NCBI GenBank assembly: GCA_018660305.1
Contig: JABJKO010000038.1
Coordinates: forward strand, 1-9,099
DNA length: 9,099 nt
Direction: 5' to 3'
Origin: Rhodospirillaceae bacterium
Lineage (GTDB): Bacteria > Pseudomonadota > Alphaproteobacteria > MPNO01 > UBA2964
This document shows, piece after piece, positions 6,470-9,099 of this stretch; the first letter of the stretch is position 1, and each line of letters begins with the position of its first letter. A program made the position numbers and the translations under genes. The notes beneath the pieces were generated by a model. It was given only the letters and a program-made list of their open reading frames with translations, made no database searches and was not told where the DNA came from.

Positions 6470-6546
6470 GCTCGCAGCCGCCGTTACTTGCACATTGATT
6501 TTGCGCGGGTTTAAAAAGGTTTTCAGTCCGCATTAACTTCCATCTA

Positions 6547-6738
6547 TCGCCTGCGGATCACGGCCACAAACATCGGACCGAACCAGTTCCACCAGAACGG
6601 TACTCTCTCGTGGCAGATATCGATGCAACGCTCAAACAGCAGATCCTCGACCTAGCGCAGCGACAACGGATAACGAATCTACATCATCACCGTCAGGCGG
6701 ATGATCTCGGGTGAAGAATTGAAAGAGCGGAGCGGAAC
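6547..6738 (-). pseudogene. IS6-family transposase, N-terminal remnant
   Basis: One minus-strand frame carries about 56 residues typical of the start of IS6/IS26-family DDE transposases: SPEIIRLTVMM, then IRYPLSLR, VEDLLFERCIDICHE and FWWNWFGPMFVAVIRRR, in the right order and spacing, including the helix-turn-helix region. The frame is broken by TAG at 6679-6681 and at 6652-6654, and ends at TAG 6544-6546 where similarity is lost. The DDE catalytic domain is absent. Full proteins have about 230 residues, so roughly a quarter remains. I cannot find the terminal inverted repeats or a target duplication. It is an old, inactive insertion-sequence fragment between the tRNA-like end and the urease operon. 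Confidence 0.85.
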
Positions 6739-6913
6739 GGATTTTTTATCCGGAGGAAGCTACGGACCACCCTCCTCCGCATCAACCCCGTTTGCTTTGA
6801 CAAAGCCAACCCCGCAGCTGACCCCCGAAGGATTCTATCAGACCTCGAATGCACGCCAACGTTTTTACACAGCCTGGACCAATAGCGGACATAGATAAAC
6901 GGCGGCACCGTCA
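6739..6913. other. Gene-free gap after the urease operon
   Basis: No gene is seen between the transposase remnant and the ureG stop. A near-perfect inverted repeat GCTTTG-A-CAAAGC lies at 6794-6806. A weak hairpin ACGG/CCGT at 6899-6911, directly after the ureG stop, could slow transcription but has no good T tract. The gap may include lost insertion-sequence DNA. Confidence 0.5.
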
Positions 6914-7555
6914 CTAAACAGGCCTTTCCGCCTCGCTACCGGCGAGCCCTCCGGCTTCGGTAACGAAGTCCGCTATTTCTGCAACGCCGACCCCTGCCTT
7001 GATGTTTGAAAAGACGAATGGCTTTTCCCCCCGCATCTTACGGGAATCCCGGTCCATCACGTCAAGATCTGCACCGACCAGCGGCGCTAGATCGATCTTG
7101 TTGATGACCAGCAGATCAGAACGGGTAATGCCGGGCCCGCCCTTTCGGGGAATCTTGTCGCCGGCCGACACGTCGATAACGTAAATCGTGATATCGGCGA
7201 GTTCGGGGCTGAAGGTTGCCGCCAGGTTGTCACCACCGGATTCGATGATAACCATGTCGAGATCGGGAAATCGAACATTCATATCCGCAATTGCGGCAAG
7301 GTTGATCGAGGCGTCCTCGCGAATGGCTGTATGCGGACAGCCGCCGGTTTCCACGCCGATAATCCGCTCCGGTGCAAGCGCCCCGGAGCGCGTCAGAAAC
7401 TGGGCGTCCTCCTGCGTGTAGATGTCGTTCGTGACAACGGCGATGTTGTATCGATCGCGCATACGTTTACAGAGCGCATCGGTCAGGGCCGTCTTGCCCG
7501 AACCGACGGGGCCGCCGATCCCGACCCGGAGAGGGCCGTGCAGGGAAGTGGTCAT
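6914..7555 (-). CDS. ureG: Urease accessory GTPase UreG
   Basis: A 213-residue SIMIBI-class GTPase that couples GTP hydrolysis to delivery of nickel to apo-urease in the cytoplasm, working with UreE, UreF and usually UreD/UreH. Visible motifs are the P-loop GPVGSGKT (15-22), [10 protein letters not shown] (41-50), the nickel-binding CPH (73-75) within [28 protein letters not shown] (105-117), the [17 protein letters not shown] stretch (127-143) and NKID (152-155) for guanine recognition. Length and motif set are complete. The ATG overlaps the ureF stop (ATGA), implying coupled translation. It is the last gene of the operon in this window; beyond it the sequence turns into mobile-element debris. 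Confidence 0.98.
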   Translation of the reverse strand: MTTSLHGPLRVGIGGPVGSGKTALTDALCKRMRDRYNIAVVTNDIYTQEDAQFLTRSGALAPERIIGVETGGCPHTAIREDASINLAAIADMNVRFPDLDMVIIESGGDNLAATFSPELADITIYVIDVSAGDKIPRKGGPGITRSDLLVINKIDLAPLVGADLDVMDRDSRKMRGEKPFVFSNIKAGVGVAEIADFVTEAGGLAGSEAERPV

Positions 7556-8223
7556 GATCTGAAAAGCCTCGTGTACTGGGTTTCATGGTGCATTGACGCA
7601 AGATCGATCAGCGGCGCTGCCGAACCGATATCGTCGAAGGGGATTGTAAGCGCCTGATCCTGAGCCTGCGCCACAATGTCAGCAAGCGCGGCAATGGCAC
7701 GCTGACCGTCTGTTTGGCCGAGCGGCACCAGGCGGACAGCAGCAGAGACAAGGTTTGCGGCAAAGCCGTGAAAGTATCCGTGAAGCGCCGCCTCCAGGTC
7801 AATATCATGGGCGGAACAGGCAACCGCGACCGCAACGGGGTACACCGCACCCCTATCTATCCGGGTTATGGCATCCGCCGGCCAGGCAGCAAGTGTCGCC
7901 TTGATAAAGGCATTGCCCTGCGCGCGCGTCTCGAGTGCGAATTCGGATGTTGCCTGAAAAGCATTCCCCAGATCCACAACCCTATCAAGGTGATCCCAGT
8001 TCGCCTCGACGACCGCCGAATAGGCCTCGCGAAACAGCACCCCATCGACCCGGCCCGTTCCTTGCAACAGAACCGTCGACACCCATTCCGAAACGTCCTG
8101 AGCCGTCCCCACACACCCGGTTTCGACCGCATATTCAAGACCATGGCTGTAGGAGAACGCACCAACCGGATAACTCGGCGACAGCCAGCTGAGGAGCCGG
8201 TAGAGGTCAGCGGTCTCAGTCAT
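7552..8223 (-). CDS. ureF: Urease accessory protein UreF
   Basis: A 223-residue all-helical protein that bridges UreD-bound urease and UreG during nickel-site assembly and controls UreG GTPase activity. The start has the conserved [20 protein letters not shown] (9-28), and the C-terminus the conserved [12 protein letters not shown] that contacts partner proteins. A GTG at 8262 would add 13 residues deep inside ureE. The ATG at 8223 is preferred because it matches the usual UreF start and overlaps the ureE end by 8 bases (ATGACTGA). The other end overlaps ureG by 4 bases. Confidence 0.96.
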   Translation of the reverse strand: MTETADLYRLLSWLSPSYPVGAFSYSHGLEYAVETGCVGTAQDVSEWVSTVLLQGTGRVDGVLFREAYSAVVEANWDHLDRVVDLGNAFQATSEFALETRAQGNAFIKATLAAWPADAITRIDRGAVYPVAVAVACSAHDIDLEAALHGYFHGFAANLVSAAVRLVPLGQTDGQRAIAALADIVAQAQDQALTIPFDDIGSAAPLIDLASMHHETQYTRLFRS

Positions 8224-8680
8224 GGTGATGGCCGTGAACCTGATTTTTATCGTCATAGGCACCGCGTTCGGGGTCGAATGGCGCCATCACAGGTTTGACA
8301 GCAGCCCCTATCCCTCGAAGCATTTCTTCTATCACGTGGTCGCGCCGTATCAGGATGGACTCGGCTTCAATTGCGGCCGGGCAATGCCGGTTACCGAGAT
8401 GCCAGGCGATCCGGTGGAGGTCGTGCGCCGTTCCGCAAGTCACCTCTACCAGGTCCTCGGCTGCCGCCTGCACCGCAACCCAGCCGCCACCTTCCAGTGC
8501 AAGGCCGTCACCATCGCGCAAGGCCGTCGCTTTTTCGAGATCGAGGAGAACCGGCGTCTCGTTATCGCAAACAAGCCGGATGCGCCGCCGATGCCGCGCT
8601 TCGTAGTCGAGCACCACCGTGCCGACGGCATCCGCGACCGGCCAATCTCCCCGTCCTGCCATTCGGGTTGCGCGATGCAT
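8216..8680 (-). CDS. ureE: Urease nickel metallochaperone UreE
   Basis: A 154-residue nickel carrier that hands Ni(II) to the UreG/UreF/UreD complex. The N-terminal domain (about 1-75) has the peptide-binding-like fold. The C-terminal domain carries the conserved metal site around IAWHLGNRHCPAAIE (91-105) and RRDHVIEEML (112-121), with His94, His99 and His115 visible. A short His tail, HGHHHD (149-154), is present but much shorter than in Klebsiella. The ATG at 8680 is chosen because it overlaps the ureC stop (TGATG), while the longer frame would need a TTG inside ureC. A second ATG at 8662 is possible. Translation is probably coupled to ureC, since no clear ribosome binding site is seen. Confidence 0.95.
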   Translation of the reverse strand: MHRATRMAGRGDWPVADAVGTVVLDYEARHRRRIRLVCDNETPVLLDLEKATALRDGDGLALEGGGWVAVQAAAEDLVEVTCGTAHDLHRIAWHLGNRHCPAAIEAESILIRRDHVIEEMLRGIGAAVKPVMAPFDPERGAYDDKNQVHGHHHD

Positions 8681-9099
8681 CAGAACAGGAAGTAGCGTTG
8701 TGCCAGCGGCAACACATCCGCCGGCTCGCAAGTCAGCAATTCTCCGTTCGCCCGGACCTCATAGGTTTCCGGGTCGACATCGATTTCAGGGGTCGCATCG
8801 TTCAGCCGCATAGATTTCTTACCAATGCCACCCCGCGTATTCTTTACGGCCAGCAGTTGGCGATCGAGGCCGAGCTTCTCGCCCAGGCCTGCATCCAGTC
8901 CCGCCTGGCTTACGAAAGTGACCGAACTGGCGGTCAGTGATTTGCCAAAGGCACCAAACATCGGACGATAGTGGACCGGCTGCGGCGTCGGGATGGACGC
9001 GTTCGGATCACCCATGGGGGCCGCGGCAATCGTGCCGCATTTGAGTACGACATCGGGCTTGGCACCGAAAAACGCCGGGTTCCAGAGCACCAGGTCCGC
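8680..9099 (-). CDS. ureC: Urease alpha subunit UreC, C-terminal end (partial)
   Basis: The last 139 residues of the catalytic subunit, which hydrolyses urea to ammonia and carbamate at a two-nickel centre. The frame is open through the window edge, starting with [12 protein letters not shown]. Conserved blocks are [32 protein letters not shown] and the hallmark end [20 protein letters not shown]...AQRYFLF. The nickel ligands and active-site flap lie upstream, outside the window, so catalytic integrity cannot be judged. The stop (TGA, 8682-8680) overlaps the ureE start by one base. ureD, ureA and ureB are expected to the right. Confidence 0.98.
   Translation of the reverse strand, partial: ADLVLWNPAFFGAKPDVVLKCGTIAAAPMGDPNASIPTPQPVHYRPMFGAFGKSLTASSVTFVSQAGLDAGLGEKLGLDRQLLAVKNTRGGIGKKSMRLNDATPEIDVDPETYEVRANGELLTCEPADVLPLAQRYFLF

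Noticed and set aside
5975..6493. Minus-strand frame opposite the second methyltransferase
   Set aside because: It is a shadow of a coding gene; it also reads through the terminator hairpin.
6701..6898. Plus-strand frame of 65 codons between the transposase remnant and ureG
   Set aside because: It overlaps the IS6 remnant in antisense and has low-complexity Ser/Thr/Pro-rich composition; no family seen.
7714..8298. Long plus-strand frames opposite ureF and ureE
   Set aside because: They are antisense to complete urease accessory genes and arise from GC-rich third positions.
1..9099. CRISPR array, toxin-antitoxin pair or phage defence system
   Set aside because: No regularly spaced repeats, no Cas-like proteins and no paired small genes of those families were seen on either strand.

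Overview
The window looks like a mosaic stretch of an alphaproteobacterial chromosome. The evidence is moderately GC-rich DNA, an alphaproteobacterial-style ureC-ureE-ureF-ureG gene order with overlapping genes, two methyltransferase genes following yaaA, and tRNA-fMet-like fragments whose sequence is close to the alphaproteobacterial type. Taxonomy is inferred from gene content only.

Layout, left to right. Positions 1-942 hold no convincing intact gene, only a few small hairpins and one decayed reading frame. Positions 943-1569 are the first half of a luciferase-like (LLM) flavin-dependent monooxygenase. It is broken at about 1558-1569, where it runs head-on into the first ~107 codons of a leftward CoxL/xanthine-dehydrogenase-type molybdenum hydroxylase gene (1876 down to about 1556). 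A short stretch of overlapping similarity at the join points to illegitimate recombination that removed the 3' parts of both genes. Between this and the next operon (2009-2052) lies what reads as a degenerate 3' half of a tRNA-fMet.

A tight leftward operon follows (4014 to 2081): a canonical SDR dehydrogenase, a small cupin, and an SDR-fold protein in which all four catalytic tetrad positions are substituted. Just upstream of the first SDR is the C-terminal tail of another gene (4130-4029), so this operon seems to have lost its upstream member. Together with the flavin monooxygenase and molybdenum hydroxylase fragments, it looks like part of a small-molecule catabolic or tailoring locus. The substrate cannot be read from the sequence.

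Positions 4294-6370 carry a rightward group: yaaA (peroxide-stress/iron protein) and two overlapping class I SAM-dependent methyltransferase genes, ended by a strong hairpin terminator (6426-6450). Immediately right of that terminator is an exact 12-nt match to the 3' end of tRNA-fMet including CCA. The terminator also has a T-rich tail on the minus strand, as expected downstream of a leftward tRNA gene. An IS6-family transposase remnant with two in-frame stops follows (6738-6547), then a gene-free gap. The right end (6914-9099) is a leftward urease operon: the C-terminal end of ureC, then ureE, ureF and ureG, all overlapping, for assembly of the nickel centre of urease.

No clearly new defence, RNA or mobile system was found. 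The most interesting points are the tetrad-less SDR next to a cupin, the microhomology-type junction joining two truncated redox genes, the tRNA-fMet fragments (possible old integration sites), and the evidence that the region between the urease operon and the left edge has been repeatedly rearranged.
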